Origin: Deltaproteobacteria bacterium | GTDB taxonomy: Bacteria > Desulfobacterota > Desulfarculia > Adiutricales > Adiutricaceae | DNA length: 48,138 nucleotides | NCBI GenBank assembly: GCA_031278635.1 | Contig: JAITKA010000149.1 | Span: 1-48,138 of the forward strand | Direction of reading: 5' to 3' | Shown here: one piece after another, positions 1 to 8,894 of the stretch | Layout: every line of letters begins with the position of its first letter | Numbering within the stretch: position 1 is the stretch's first letter | The notes under the pieces: generated by a model | Told to the model about the DNA's origin: nothing | Database searches by the model: none | The model's input: the letters and a program-made list of their open reading frames with translations, nothing else | Position numbers and translations under genes: made by a program

Positions 1-163
1 CCACGCCATGAGCAACGACCGCCAGCTAAGCCTGGACGCCGGCATGAACGATCACGTCAACAAGCCCATAAACGTGAACGAGCTTTTCCAGACCCTGGTC
101 AAGTGGATTCCGGCCAAGAATAAGCCAGAGTCCGACACCAAAAAGGCCGCCGCCGGCAACTAA
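1..163 (+). CDS. C-terminal end of a hybrid sensor kinase or response regulator (receiver domain), partial
   Basis: The frame enters from the left edge and ends at TAA 161-163. The 53 visible residues run HAMSNDRQLSLDAGMNDHVN, then KPI and a hydrophobic helix ending KWIP. This is the last part of a receiver (CheY-like) domain: the T/S-A-x-A-M loop, the Ala-Gly-Met-(N/D)-D-turn and the conserved Lys-Pro of beta-5 are all present. In hybrid histidine kinases this receiver usually lies at the C-terminus and is followed by a short charged tail, as here (KNKPESDTKKAAAGN). The protein acts in phosphorelay signalling in the cytoplasm or at the membrane. The kinase part lies outside the window, so a stand-alone receiver cannot be excluded. 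Confidence 0.85.
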   Translation, partial: HAMSNDRQLSLDAGMNDHVNKPINVNELFQTLVKWIPAKNKPESDTKKAAAGN

Positions 164-199
164 AAGCCCCCCCACAAAACCCGCCCAAAAACGAAAAAA

Positions 200-235
200 C
201 CATGAGACGTCGTCTGTAAAGGCGACGTCTCATGG
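200..235. terminator. Perfect 13-bp hairpin after the receiver gene
   Basis: The arms CCATGAGACGTCG and CGACGTCTCATGG pair perfectly around a 10-nt loop, 37 nt after the stop codon. There is no clear T-run on the plus side, so it may act as an mRNA 3' stabiliser or a weak terminator. The spacer onward to 1021 is AT-rich and I see no gene in it. Confidence 0.5.
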
Positions 236-679
236 CAAATCATCAACGTTTATTCTAAAAAGTCAAAAAAGCGTCTGAACTTTAAATTTTGGCTTCAAAT
301 GTATTTGGCGCTATGGCCCTTCGTTTTGCCCCACAAGCGGCATGATTGCCATGGTTTTTTTCCCCTGGTTTTTTTGCTATAACTTTCATTGCAATAATTG
401 GGTGCTTATTAATGTAATTAGAGTATCTTTTTGCTGTTTTCAAATTCTAAGTTAAGATATAGGCAATTATTAAATCTTTTTTAAATTATTTATAACGTTT
501 ATTAATTAAAGTAGAATTTTTTTATGATAATTTGAATTATAACAAAGTAGCCGGTACGTTTTAGCCCAAAATTTTCGGGAGCCCTGTCCCAATGGAAGAA
601 ATCTAGTCGGCTAATTTTTGGTATTGTATAGTCAGAAGTAGTGTCTTTATACTTGAAAAATGCTAGCTGCGAGGGCAAG

Positions 680-729
680 GTTTTTTGACGGTTTTTTGAC
701 GGAATCAACAACGAATCAAGCCGTCAAAA
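680..729. repeat. Short direct and inverted repeats in an AT-rich spacer
   Basis: GGTTTTTTGAC occurs twice in tandem (12-bp period, 680-702). The second copy forms a 9-bp inverted repeat with 721-729 (TTTTGACGG/CCGTCAAAA, 18-nt loop). It could be a weak terminator or an insertion scar. The rest of 236-1021 holds nothing I can support. Confidence 0.4.
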
Positions 730-1021
730 TTTGAACAAAATATTACTAAACTTAAAGTTTTTAAATATAGATAATATAAATAAGGATTCCTTATTTATTA
801 TTTTATTAGAGTCTTAGGCAATTATAAATTTATTTTTAACACATATATACACATTAAAAATTAAAAAAATGTAACATCAAAAAGTATTAAGTAATACAAA
901 TTAATATTAACAGACTATGCAATAAAGAATATTAAAATTTTCATGTTAACGGCAATAAAATCATAATTTAAATATAATTAATTTGTTTAGTTGGTTGAAG
1001 TCTATACCATAATTAATTATA

Positions 1022-2911
1022 TTATCTTAAGACAGCCAAAACTTTATCCAATTCTTGCTTGGATAATTGTTTGTTTGCTTTAGCGGAAAATATCAAATCT
1101 TCTATTTTTTGTTGGCTTTTCTCCCTTGCCTGACGGTCTCTTATATCAGCTTCAATCAATTGCAACTTTGCATTACGTTGCTCGTTGATTTGACCTTTCA
1201 CGTATTGATAAGCCGGGAGAATCACAAACCCGGCCACTACCCCGACCGCACTGCCAACGGCAGTGCCAATTCCAGGCATCACGAAGGATCCGACCGCTCC
1301 TCCAATCTTAGCCAAGGCCATGGAGCTTGCCAAGATTGCGACCGATGTGGCGGATTCAACAGCGAATTCACTCGCCGTTATCTTTCCTTGCATCAATCGA
1401 ACTCCGCTAATGCCTATCATAACTGCTGCGGCTGGAACGGCGCCACCAATTTTAGTGAACCTAGCGAAATTTATCTTGCTGGCCATCCCACCACTGACTG
1501 AACTCAGAACTCTGTTGATTCCAATGGCCATATAACGTTCGGAAATGGCGGTGGCGCCGGCGATCGCTCCCCCGGTTAATGCCTCACGACCACTCGCCCA
1601 GCTAATCCGACCCGTTTGCCAAAATTCAAAGCCCATGGCAAGTACGCCGCTGGTCAAGGCGCCGACCGCGGCTGCGCGCCGATATGAGAAGGCATGGGGC
1701 ACACCCGGTAGACCCTCTCTTTCTAACCTTTTCATGGCCGCGGCTACCTGAGGATCCTTGCCAGCGTTTTTACGGAGATTATCAAGAATATTGTCAAATA
1801 TTTTGGACTCATAGCTTTGGCCATTGAGAGGCCCTTTGATTTTGCCTTTTTGAAAATCGGTTTTCAGTTTGTTTATCGTGGTTTGGGCTGTTTTCTCTGG
1901 AATCCCTTGTTTTACCAGTTCCTGTTGGAGCCCGTCGTAATAGCCATTTATGGCTGTCTTTTGGGTTTTTGTTAACTTTGAGGGGTCGGCATCCAAGGGC
2001 ACTTCTAAATAACTCGGGTTTCCCTTTTTGGTTAAACGTTGTTGGGGTACCACTTCTGTGTCCGACACATATTTTAGTTTGTAAAATTCCATGCGTAAGA
2101 CGGGTCGGCCGGAGTTGTTCTCCAATGTGATCTTGTGAAGCGTTTCCCGCCCCCTACCCTGTTGATGGAGTTTGTCGATCCGATCTAGGTCTTTTAGTTC
2201 CGACAAGCAGCGAGATACGGTGGTCCTGTCGCCGTTTTGCCGGGCCATTTGAAGCTCCTGTGTGATATTGCCACGTAAGGCGTGAATTTTTTGGCGCGAC
2301 CAATTACGGCTCATTTGCCTGCCAGCGTTTGTCTGGCCCAGAGAACTGAAGCCAGTCTTGCTCTCGGCAACCATGAAGTCAATAATTTGTCCATTGGCAT
2401 TCCGTTTGACGTATAGACCGTCGAAACCATGGGGCCCAGTTTTGGAATTAAGCCGTTCCCAGCCATTATTTCCATACCAGTTGTGCATCATGGACTCGCC
2501 CGCATTTCCCTTGGCCTGAGAGACGACGTTTCTGAGTTTGTTTTCTTGATTGAGCAAGGCCAGGTATAAATCTTTCTGGGCTTGCGAATAGGAACGCACG
2601 GACCGGTCATCGCCATAATATTTTTTTAGATCCTGGTCGTAGTTAAACCACTTGTTATTGTCGCCTCTCCGACTTGGATAACCTTTCGAGGTGACGAGGT
2701 CGGAGATGTCGCTGGAGCCAAAATGCTTGGCCATTATCTCGGGGGCTCGCGGTGCGGCGGTGAAGTTATAGATGGTCGTGCCCAGACCGCCAACGTATCC
2801 GATCCCGGTCGTCGACTTCTCGTACTGGGGGGCGGGGTTGTCAGCCCAGACCGTCGAGGGTATTAGGCAAGCCAGAAATGCAAACAATATCAAAAAATTA
2901 ATTTTTTTCAT
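1022..2911 (-). CDS. Secreted PD-(D/E)xK nuclease-like protein with glycine-rich hydrophobic C-terminal region (toxin candidate)
   Basis: I start at ATG 2911 (MKKINFLILF) because it opens a clear signal peptide ending near VWAD; an upstream in-frame start would add six residues. Residues about 135-190 carry a nuclease-like core: GNAGE (Glu about 139), GPHGFDGLYV (Asp about 164) and AESK (Glu 183, Lys 185). The order E...D...ExK is that of the PD-(D/E)xK fold. Residues about 415-575 are rich in Gly/Ala/Ser with several hydrophobic stretches (for example GSAVGVVAGFVILP), like glycine-zipper segments of pore-forming or translocated toxins. A charged helical tail ends the protein. A signal peptide on a nuclease fold implies action outside the cytoplasm or on other cells. 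No immunity gene is obvious next to it. The membrane protein upstream on the same strand (118 bp gap to this gene's ORF limit) may be a partner. Function is inferred from motif only. Confidence 0.6.
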   Translation of the reverse strand: MKKINFLILFAFLACLIPSTVWADNPAPQYEKSTTGIGYVGGLGTTIYNFTAAPRAPEIMAKHFGSSDISDLVTSKGYPSRRGDNNKWFNYDQDLKKYYGDDRSVRSYSQAQKDLYLALLNQENKLRNVVSQAKGNAGESMMHNWYGNNGWERLNSKTGPHGFDGLYVKRNANGQIIDFMVAESKTGFSSLGQTNAGRQMSRNWSRQKIHALRGNITQELQMARQNGDRTTVSRCLSELKDLDRIDKLHQQGRGRETLHKITLENNSGRPVLRMEFYKLKYVSDTEVVPQQRLTKKGNPSYLEVPLDADPSKLTKTQKTAINGYYDGLQQELVKQGIPEKTAQTTINKLKTDFQKGKIKGPLNGQSYESKIFDNILDNLRKNAGKDPQVAAAMKRLEREGLPGVPHAFSYRRAAAVGALTSGVLAMGFEFWQTGRISWASGREALTGGAIAGATAISERYMAIGINRVLSSVSGGMASKINFARFTKIGGAVPAAAVMIGISGVRLMQGKITASEFAVESATSVAILASSMALAKIGGAVGSFVMPGIGTAVGSAVGVVAGFVILPAYQYVKGQINEQRNAKLQLIEADIRDRQAREKSQQKIEDLIFSAKANKQLSKQELDKVLAVLR

Positions 2912-3046
2912 AAATATATTCCAATACACTTTAAGATTATAGTTATTATATACTAATATTGGTAAAAAATAAAAAAGAAAATTTTTTAGATGTTTATAAA
3001 AAATTTATCTTGTTTAAATTTGAATTGAAAGATTATTATAGTAAAA

Positions 3047-5068
3047 TTATTGAATATCCTTTAAAATATTGTCAAAAGATATAGAAATAAAATTAGAATT
3101 GCTATCTTGGTCTAAATTTTTATAATTCTCCCTAACTTTGTTCAGACGTGTATTGTAAGCTTCTTTTTGGCCATCTTTGGCGTAATTGTAGACATCGTCC
3201 CTTGAAAGCTTCATTAATGTTCGGTAGGCTGATTGGTAGTGCCTTTGGGGTGTCTCATCGTTTCGTGTGTTAAAAAAACCCAATGCAGCTGTTTCGGCTT
3301 GCCAAAAATAATAATCAGATAATGAAAGCACTTTTTCTACTTCTCTTTGGTACATTTCTTTAGCTGATTCTAATTTTTCGGCGGCTAAAACCTGTTGTTG
3401 TTGTCCATAACTTTCAAAAGATCCTGTCGTTGCATTCATTAGAGAACTAAAACTATCGTTTAAGGTGCTCTCTTGGCTTAATTCAGGAAGGATTTTATTC
3501 GCGTCTTCAAATTCCAAGGCAAGCGAGGCCACCTGAAACCGATATTGGGCGGCTAAATTTTGGAGCAAGTCATCACTGTAACGACCTTCCAATTTGGACA
3601 GGTTATCCAACCCTTCAGCCACTTGAAGTAGCTTGGCCCTGAAAAGGGTTGTCGCGAGTAGATTCATTACTGGCTTCAAATCGTAATCGGAGGACAACAG
3701 GACAATTCCTTGGTTGTATAGTAGTTCCAACTGCGGAAGTTGATCCGTGGAAGGGTTTGAGACTAAATCCGACATGAGTTTTTCAACTTGCTCTCCCCAT
3801 ATAATGATGGCAAACTTTTGTTCGGCCTTGTCCAGTTGGCTAGTGATTTGGCCGTCAAGATCGAAGTCCAAATTGGCTTGGTATTGTCGGCCTGTCTCGT
3901 ATGCGACCAAGAGTTCGGACACAGGGGCGTTTGAGGCCAACAGGCGTTCGCCAAGGTTTCTTAGCCAAGTTTCGGCCACCGTCTTGGAGGTGTCTACCGG
4001 GGCGACGATAAGACCGCCGTCTCGATCTAGGCTGTCTAGGGCCTCGCAAGCCTGTAGCTTAGTGGCGACCAGCTCAATCGCTTCCTCGAGTGCGGCTTCG
4101 ACCTGTGGGAAAGGTGATATGGCCTCCAATGAAGACAAAGCCTGAACATACCCCTCGCGGTCTTCGGGGGAGAAAGAGGCCGTCAGGTGTTCGCTTTTTA
4201 TTGTCTCTATCTCGCCGGACTGGAGGGCGACCGCAGCGTTAAACTTTTCTGTAATTTGGGAGTCTATGGCTGTCAACTCGTCCCTAATGGCGGTAAATGA
4301 CAGAAGATCCTCGACGGTTCCTTTATGTAGATGGGCGTCGATTAAATTCAGCAAGCTGCCCATTCTTTCCTGTGCTAATATATAGTTATTATTGTCTAAA
4401 TCTAAGCCTATAATGCTTTTTTGCCAATCAACATATTCCTTAAGTATACCGTATTTGCTAGAGCTAACGTCCAAAGCAGCCCAATAGAGTAATGAAGCTT
4501 TCTCAGCATCTTCTTCTTTTGCTAATCGTGCGTTAGAGACAAGCGAATCAGCTTTTTTATCGGCTTTAGTTTGCTCGGCCGCTACAATGGCGTTGGCCAA
4601 AGATTCAATCAGTCGTTTGTCTTGATCATTAATTACTGAATTAGTGGTGGTAACAGAGAAATCATTTAAATATTTTTTCAGGCTTTTTTCTATATAGCTA
4701 TCTATTTGTTCTTCTCGAATGCTATTATTAACTATTGAAACTATATAATCATTAAGATAAATAAAAATATAGGCTAAAAATGTTAAAGTAAAAAAAGCCG
4801 ACAGAAACGCAGTAAAAAGCATATCTTTTCCGTGCCAGTTAGTCGCAGGGGCAAAGATCGCTTTTTCATTGGGTCGTGGATTTTCGCTTTGGTCAGACTC
4901 AACTTGCTCTGAGGCGGCTTGGTCAGACTCAGCTTGCTCTGAGGCAGCTAGGCCTGACTCGGCTTTGTCTAACTCAGCTTTCTCTGGCGCGGCTTGTTCT
5001 GACTCTGTTTTGTCTGACGAAGCTTGGTCATTTTGATTGCTTTTCAAAAAATCTTCTTCGGGGGGCAT
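3047..5068 (-). CDS. Single-pass membrane protein with acidic repeat tail and long helical periplasmic domain, unknown function
   Basis: The start at 5068 has a good Shine-Dalgarno (AAGGAG, 6 nt from ATG). Residues about 10-65 are low complexity, built from repeats of Ser/Ala-Glu/Asp-Gln-Ala that mirror a 30-bp DNA repeat. One strong membrane segment follows at about 88-115 (FLSAFFTLTFLAYIFIYL). The remaining roughly 550 residues are predominantly helical, rich in Glu, Leu, Ala and Gln and free of Cys, suggesting a coiled or TPR-like scaffold outside the inner membrane. I recognise no family. It lies upstream of the secreted nuclease-like gene on the same strand and both are AT-rich, so co-transcription and a role in export or anchoring of that protein are plausible but unproven. 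Confidence 0.7.
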   Translation of the reverse strand: MPPEEDFLKSNQNDQASSDKTESEQAAPEKAELDKAESGLAASEQAESDQAASEQVESDQSENPRPNEKAIFAPATNWHGKDMLFTAFLSAFFTLTFLAYIFIYLNDYIVSIVNNSIREEQIDSYIEKSLKKYLNDFSVTTTNSVINDQDKRLIESLANAIVAAEQTKADKKADSLVSNARLAKEEDAEKASLLYWAALDVSSSKYGILKEYVDWQKSIIGLDLDNNNYILAQERMGSLLNLIDAHLHKGTVEDLLSFTAIRDELTAIDSQITEKFNAAVALQSGEIETIKSEHLTASFSPEDREGYVQALSSLEAISPFPQVEAALEEAIELVATKLQACEALDSLDRDGGLIVAPVDTSKTVAETWLRNLGERLLASNAPVSELLVAYETGRQYQANLDFDLDGQITSQLDKAEQKFAIIIWGEQVEKLMSDLVSNPSTDQLPQLELLYNQGIVLLSSDYDLKPVMNLLATTLFRAKLLQVAEGLDNLSKLEGRYSDDLLQNLAAQYRFQVASLALEFEDANKILPELSQESTLNDSFSSLMNATTGSFESYGQQQQVLAAEKLESAKEMYQREVEKVLSLSDYYFWQAETAALGFFNTRNDETPQRHYQSAYRTLMKLSRDDVYNYAKDGQKEAYNTRLNKVRENYKNLDQDSNSNFISISFDNILKDIQ
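4891..5010. repeat. About four 30-bp tandem repeats coding the acidic tail
   Basis: Units begin at about 4891, 4921, 4951 and 4981 (for example GGTCAGACTCAACTTGCTCT). Adjacent units differ by a few substitutions and the third and fourth are more diverged. The 30-bp period preserves frame, so copy-number change would lengthen or shorten the N-terminal tail without breaking the protein. Confidence 0.7.
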
Positions 5069-5203
5069 TTTGGGCTCCTTAAATATGATTAATAATCCTT
5101 ATAAATTTATATTATGTTGAAGAATCATATATATATTATTATAAGAGGAAGTATATTTAAAAAAATTCATATAAATAGTATAAAATAAATAAAATAATGC
5201 ATA

Positions 5204-6787
5204 CTAAATATTATTTAATTGTATAGGTAATTTTATAGGAATATTTGTTTCTAATGCCTTACAGATATCTTTTATCGTGTTAGTAGAAAGATTTGGTATT
5301 ATATTGTTTCTATAAATTCGTGCAAAATGATGCGATAAATTATATAGGCTTCTTGAAAATGAGAGGTTTTGTTCTTTAAGCTTTTTTTCTATAGAATGAA
5401 TTATGATATTAGAAATAAAGCTTATCATTAAATATCCGTTAAAAATAATATGGTTAGTCGTTTTAGATGATAAAAGATTAAGATCAGTATTTATAATGTC
5501 AAGAAGGTATTCAATAGATGGTCTAGAGTAATAAAAATTAAGTAGCTTGTCAATTTGAAGATCAATTGTACTTAGAAGTATAAATATGCCATGTTTCATA
5601 CAATCCTGTTTAAATTGATCATCTGTAATTTTTGAATAATCATGTTCTGATTGATATTCAATGTAATCATCATATTGCTTATTAGGATCTAAACAAACGT
5701 ATGCAAACAATTGGATTTTAGAATTAAAAAGTTCTATTTGTGTTTTGATAACAAATATTTCTCGCTGCTCAAAATAAAATGAATTAGAAGGTTTTTTTAT
5801 TATAGGCGCAGATTTTGTTATTAAAAATTCAAAGGGTGAACCATTTTGGTTCATTGAAATTATAAAAGGAATTTTTGATTTATTAAGAAATGTTAAATTT
5901 TCTTCTGAATAGTATTCGTTATCTAAAACGAGCATGTCAATATTTACATTTAAATTTTTTATATTATAAAGTATGTCACGTAATTGTAATGATTTTAGGA
6001 TCATTTTAGGCAGATATTGATAATAAATAGGAAATTGAATTGTCTTATCAATTAGTAAAATCAAGCTAAATTGATTATTTATGACATTATTGTGGATATT
6101 GAGTACCGTTATGTTATGTTTGGTATCGTTAGGCAAGCAATTTATATCTGTTAAAGTTGGAGAACTATGTCCAATTTTTTTTATGTATTTAGCATAATTT
6201 ATAAAAAAATTTCTATGATAATTTTCTGTACCCATCATGGATAGTATTTGATTTATTTTTTTTGGTGAAAACTGCGCAAGGGGATATAAAAATTTAGCGT
6301 AACTCGTGTTATACCATTCTTGCGCAAAACTATATTCAGTACAATTAATAATTTTAAAAGCTATTAAAGATAATATAGTATCTCGTTCGCTCGAAGAACT
6401 AAATTCGAATAATGAAAGGAAATTATTATTTGTTATAAATTCGTTAATGATATAAATATCTCCAAATTGGATAGCTACCTGATGATTTATGGATTTACTA
6501 GTATGTTCTTTCTTCTTTTTTATGTTCGTAGTTTTATCTGCGTCTTTATAAAGTTTAATTTCGTCATCAGTTAATTTTATAAACTTATCTTCTATTGTAT
6601 ATCTAAAATAGCCTTTCTCCCTACTATAAAAAACTGAATTTTCTATATTCACTACTCTGCCTAACCATATTTCATTATTTATCTTCTTTTTATCCACCCA
6701 CTGTGGCGTACATACCCTAGCATATATAAGCTCAGGACGCTTTTTATTTCGATTTTCTAGCCTTATAAAGGGTTTGGCTGTTGACAT
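5204..6787 (-). CDS. DDE transposase, IS4/IS1634-type
   Basis: I prefer the start at 6787 (MSTAKPFIRLENRNK), which has AGG just upstream; the frame is open for 20 more codons to 6847. The three catalytic positions can be placed: Asp in LTDINCLPND, Asp in MLVLDNEYYSEENL (typical LVLD-RGFFSE block), and Glu in YYSRPSIEYLL (the Y-x-R-x-x-IE block). The length suits this family. The gene is much more AT-rich than the housekeeping genes, like the two genes beside it, so the block was probably acquired. I could not find terminal inverted repeats, so mobility is unproven and it may be an immobile remnant with an intact frame. Confidence 0.75.
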   Translation of the reverse strand: MSTAKPFIRLENRNKKRPELIYARVCTPQWVDKKKINNEIWLGRVVNIENSVFYSREKGYFRYTIEDKFIKLTDDEIKLYKDADKTTNIKKKKEHTSKSINHQVAIQFGDIYIINEFITNNNFLSLFEFSSSSERDTILSLIAFKIINCTEYSFAQEWYNTSYAKFLYPLAQFSPKKINQILSMMGTENYHRNFFINYAKYIKKIGHSSPTLTDINCLPNDTKHNITVLNIHNNVINNQFSLILLIDKTIQFPIYYQYLPKMILKSLQLRDILYNIKNLNVNIDMLVLDNEYYSEENLTFLNKSKIPFIISMNQNGSPFEFLITKSAPIIKKPSNSFYFEQREIFVIKTQIELFNSKIQLFAYVCLDPNKQYDDYIEYQSEHDYSKITDDQFKQDCMKHGIFILLSTIDLQIDKLLNFYYSRPSIEYLLDIINTDLNLLSSKTTNHIIFNGYLMISFISNIIIHSIEKKLKEQNLSFSRSLYNLSHHFARIYRNNIIPNLSTNTIKDICKALETNIPIKLPIQLNNI

Positions 6788-6973
6788 TGTCCTGGCCTGT
6801 CGGATCGGTGATTTTGGGTGCAAAAAAGTTGAAAATGTATAGAGCATCTAAAAAGTACACCAAAATTTCACCGAAGTCTAGAAAAATTATTCCAAGCCGG
6901 TCCGGCAATTAATATGCTGATTTGATTGAATATTTTTATCAAGGCCTCATTTGCCCGTAGACCCTCTATCTAA

Positions 6974-7480
6974 TGTGCCATTGGTGAAAATATTTTCCAG
7001 GAAATAGGTTTATTGGCGTGGAACGTATCTGATAGGGTGATGGGAGAAGCTCGCGAGAGATTAACCGAACTCACTGGTGGGCGGTTTTGGGCCGGCGTAC
7101 CCTACGAATCTTCTAGCACGTGATAACGGCGTCCGATTTTTTGCCGTTGGGAGCTATTCGATGATGGTTATAGGTGACAAGGGCACGACGGAACGGTCGG
7201 TTTTTCAACGCGCCCAAAGCTTGCTAATGGACTCTGTTAGTGGGTATAAGTTTAGGTATCAAGCTCGTTTTTGTATATCATTAATCCAACGCAGGAAATT
7301 GATTCACCGTCATTAGGGTAAGTGCCCTGAAGGCTTTTGTGGCCGAAGGGGAAATCCGGGCGGGAATCGATGGATCATTCGGCCAGATTTCTTTGGCGGC
7401 CATGGCGGGAAAATATTTCACCATGGGTTTTCGGGTATATTCCCCTGGGGACGCCTGGGGTTTTTTTTGGGGGCCTGGCG
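6974..7480 (+). pseudogene. Frameshifted remnant of an unrecognised plus-strand gene
   Basis: Three coding-like pieces follow each other in different frames. 6974 to about 7130 reads AIGENIFQEIGLLAWNVSDR and on to GGRFWAGVPYESS. Then, shifted, ARDNGVRFFAVGSYSMMVIG and onward to about 7240. Then about 7328-7470 includes AEGEIRAGIDGSFGQISLAA. Each piece has protein-like composition but none makes a gene alone. I do not recognise the family. It sits between the transposase and plsC, in the opposite direction to both. Confidence 0.4.
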
Positions 7481-7490
7481 GAAAGGGGCC

Positions 7491-8261
7491 TTAGACCGTC
7501 TGGTCCGGCTTGGTTTGGCCAGGGGCCCCGCTTGGCGGGGCTTGCTCAAGCTGGGCGTAGAGTTTTTCCATGGAGGCGTGGGCCTTTTGGGACAGGGCGA
7601 TCAGGGAAAGGCCAGGCTCGGCCACGAGGGGCTCGCCGATGGCCACTCGGATTAGGCCGGGCTTGGGGACGTAGGAGCCGCTGGGCCATAGGTTGCCGCT
7701 ATTTAGGATGGCCAGGGGGATTAGGGGCGCGCCGGTGTGTTTGGAAATTATGAAGGCGCCCTTTTTGAAGGGCAAGATGGGCTCGGCGGTCTTGTTCCTG
7801 GTACCCTCGGGGAAAATGGCCATGATCTCGCCGTTTTTTAGGCGGGCGGCGGCCTCGGAGAGCATTTGCCGGGCGCTTTCGGCGCTCCCGCCCCGTTCCA
7901 CGAGCATGTGGGCCCGCATGAGGGCCCAGCCGAAGATGGGGATGCGGCCCAGGGCGGCCTTGGCCACCCAGGAGGCGTTCCTGCCGGTGGCTTTGGCCAG
8001 GGTGGGGATGTCAAGGAGCGAGCGGTGGTTGGCGAAGAAGATGTAGCCGCCCGTTTTGGGGTCGGGCAGGTTCTCCAGGCCGGAGACCACCTCCACCTTG
8101 ATGAAGGCCGGGACGAGAACTATGTAGGCCCAGACCTGGCCGGTTATGTACCTGGTCAGGCGCCGGGAGAAAAGGGAGACTAGAAGGCAGATTATGCCGG
8201 CGGTGACGGTTAAGACGACGAAGAGGGTCAGGTACCAAAGCCCGAATAGGAATCTAAGCAT
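7491..8261 (-). CDS. plsC: 1-acyl-sn-glycerol-3-phosphate acyltransferase (PlsC family)
   Basis: This enzyme moves an acyl group to the sn-2 position of lysophosphatidate, giving phosphatidate at the inner membrane during phospholipid synthesis. The 256-residue protein starts with a hydrophobic N-terminus (about 5-30). It has the acyltransferase motif NHRSLLD (78-84, catalytic His79 and Asp84) and the glycerophosphate-binding motif FPEGTRN (150-156). Length and motif spacing fit the family. It follows the RdgC pair on the same strand after a gap of about 50 bp and may be read from their transcript. No strong Shine-Dalgarno is visible. Acyl specificity cannot be told from sequence. Confidence 0.92.
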   Translation of the reverse strand: MLRFLFGLWYLTLFVVLTVTAGIICLLVSLFSRRLTRYITGQVWAYIVLVPAFIKVEVVSGLENLPDPKTGGYIFFANHRSLLDIPTLAKATGRNASWVAKAALGRIPIFGWALMRAHMLVERGGSAESARQMLSEAAARLKNGEIMAIFPEGTRNKTAEPILPFKKGAFIISKHTGAPLIPLAILNSGNLWPSGSYVPKPGLIRVAIGEPLVAEPGLSLIALSQKAHASMEKLYAQLEQAPPSGAPGQTKPDQTV

Positions 8262-8313
8262 GGGAAAACGTTTCGATCTTTCGGCTCAGGCCATGCCGGG
8301 GGCCGGGAGGCCC

Positions 8314-8892
8314 TCAGCCGTTCTCCCGGGTCCAACGGGCGACCCAGCCCTTAAGGCGCGGAAGTTCTTCCGATTGCCATTCGGGGGAAAGCCTAAGCTG
8401 CAGGAATATGCCCAAAAGGGACTCGACTATAGTGGATAATTCGACGAAATAAGCGACCCTGTCGAGTAACGCCCCGACCTGGGAGACCTGCCCGTCGTCC
8501 TCCTCCCTGAAATCGGCCCCGGCGAGGAGTTTCACGGACTTGGGGTTTAGCGTGTCGGAGGGTAGGGTCAGGGACCACTCCCGCTCCTCGTTTCTCACGC
8601 GAAGCCGGGCGTTTATGACTTTTTTGTTTCTCATGACCGCGGTGAAGGCCTCGGCCCACTCGGCGCCGTTCTCCTTGTCCGAGTTTTGGCAGGTGACGGA
8701 TTTTTTGCTGGGCCCCTGGCCGCTTTCCAGCTTGAGGGAATTCTCGAACCAGACCTCGAACTCGGTCCCGTCCTCGGTCGTGAACTTATTGTCCACCTCG
8801 GAACTGAGCCAAAGCCAGGTCAGGAATTCCTCGCCCAGGAATATCTTCTCTTGCCAGAGCTCGAAAAAATCGACGTGTTTTTCTTGGGCCAT
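8314..8892 (-). CDS. RdgC-associated protein, possible C-terminal part of a split RdgC-type protein
   Basis: 192 residues, starting 2 bp after the stop of the RdgC-like gene, so the two are almost certainly co-translated. The N-terminus contains FLGEEFLTWLWLSSEVDNKF followed by an E-V-W-F-E-N strand. A middle region (NARLRVRNEEREWSLTLPSD) and a helical C-terminus follow. I associate the FLG-EFL-WLW block with proteins that accompany or are fused to RdgC-like domains in deltaproteobacteria, but cannot confirm this here. Likely role: a DNA-binding or recombination-modulating subunit with the upstream gene. It contains no catalytic motif that I recognise. Confidence 0.6.
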   Translation of the reverse strand: MAQEKHVDFFELWQEKIFLGEEFLTWLWLSSEVDNKFTTEDGTEFEVWFENSLKLESGQGPSKKSVTCQNSDKENGAEWAEAFTAVMRNKKVINARLRVRNEEREWSLTLPSDTLNPKSVKLLAGADFREEDDGQVSQVGALLDRVAYFVELSTIVESLLGIFLQLRLSPEWQSEELPRLKGWVARWTRENG

Positions 8893-8894
8893 GT

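Noticed and set aside
502-711. 69-codon minus-strand frame in AT-rich spacer
   Set aside because: It runs through short direct repeats, has no clear ribosome site and shows no recognisable protein features.
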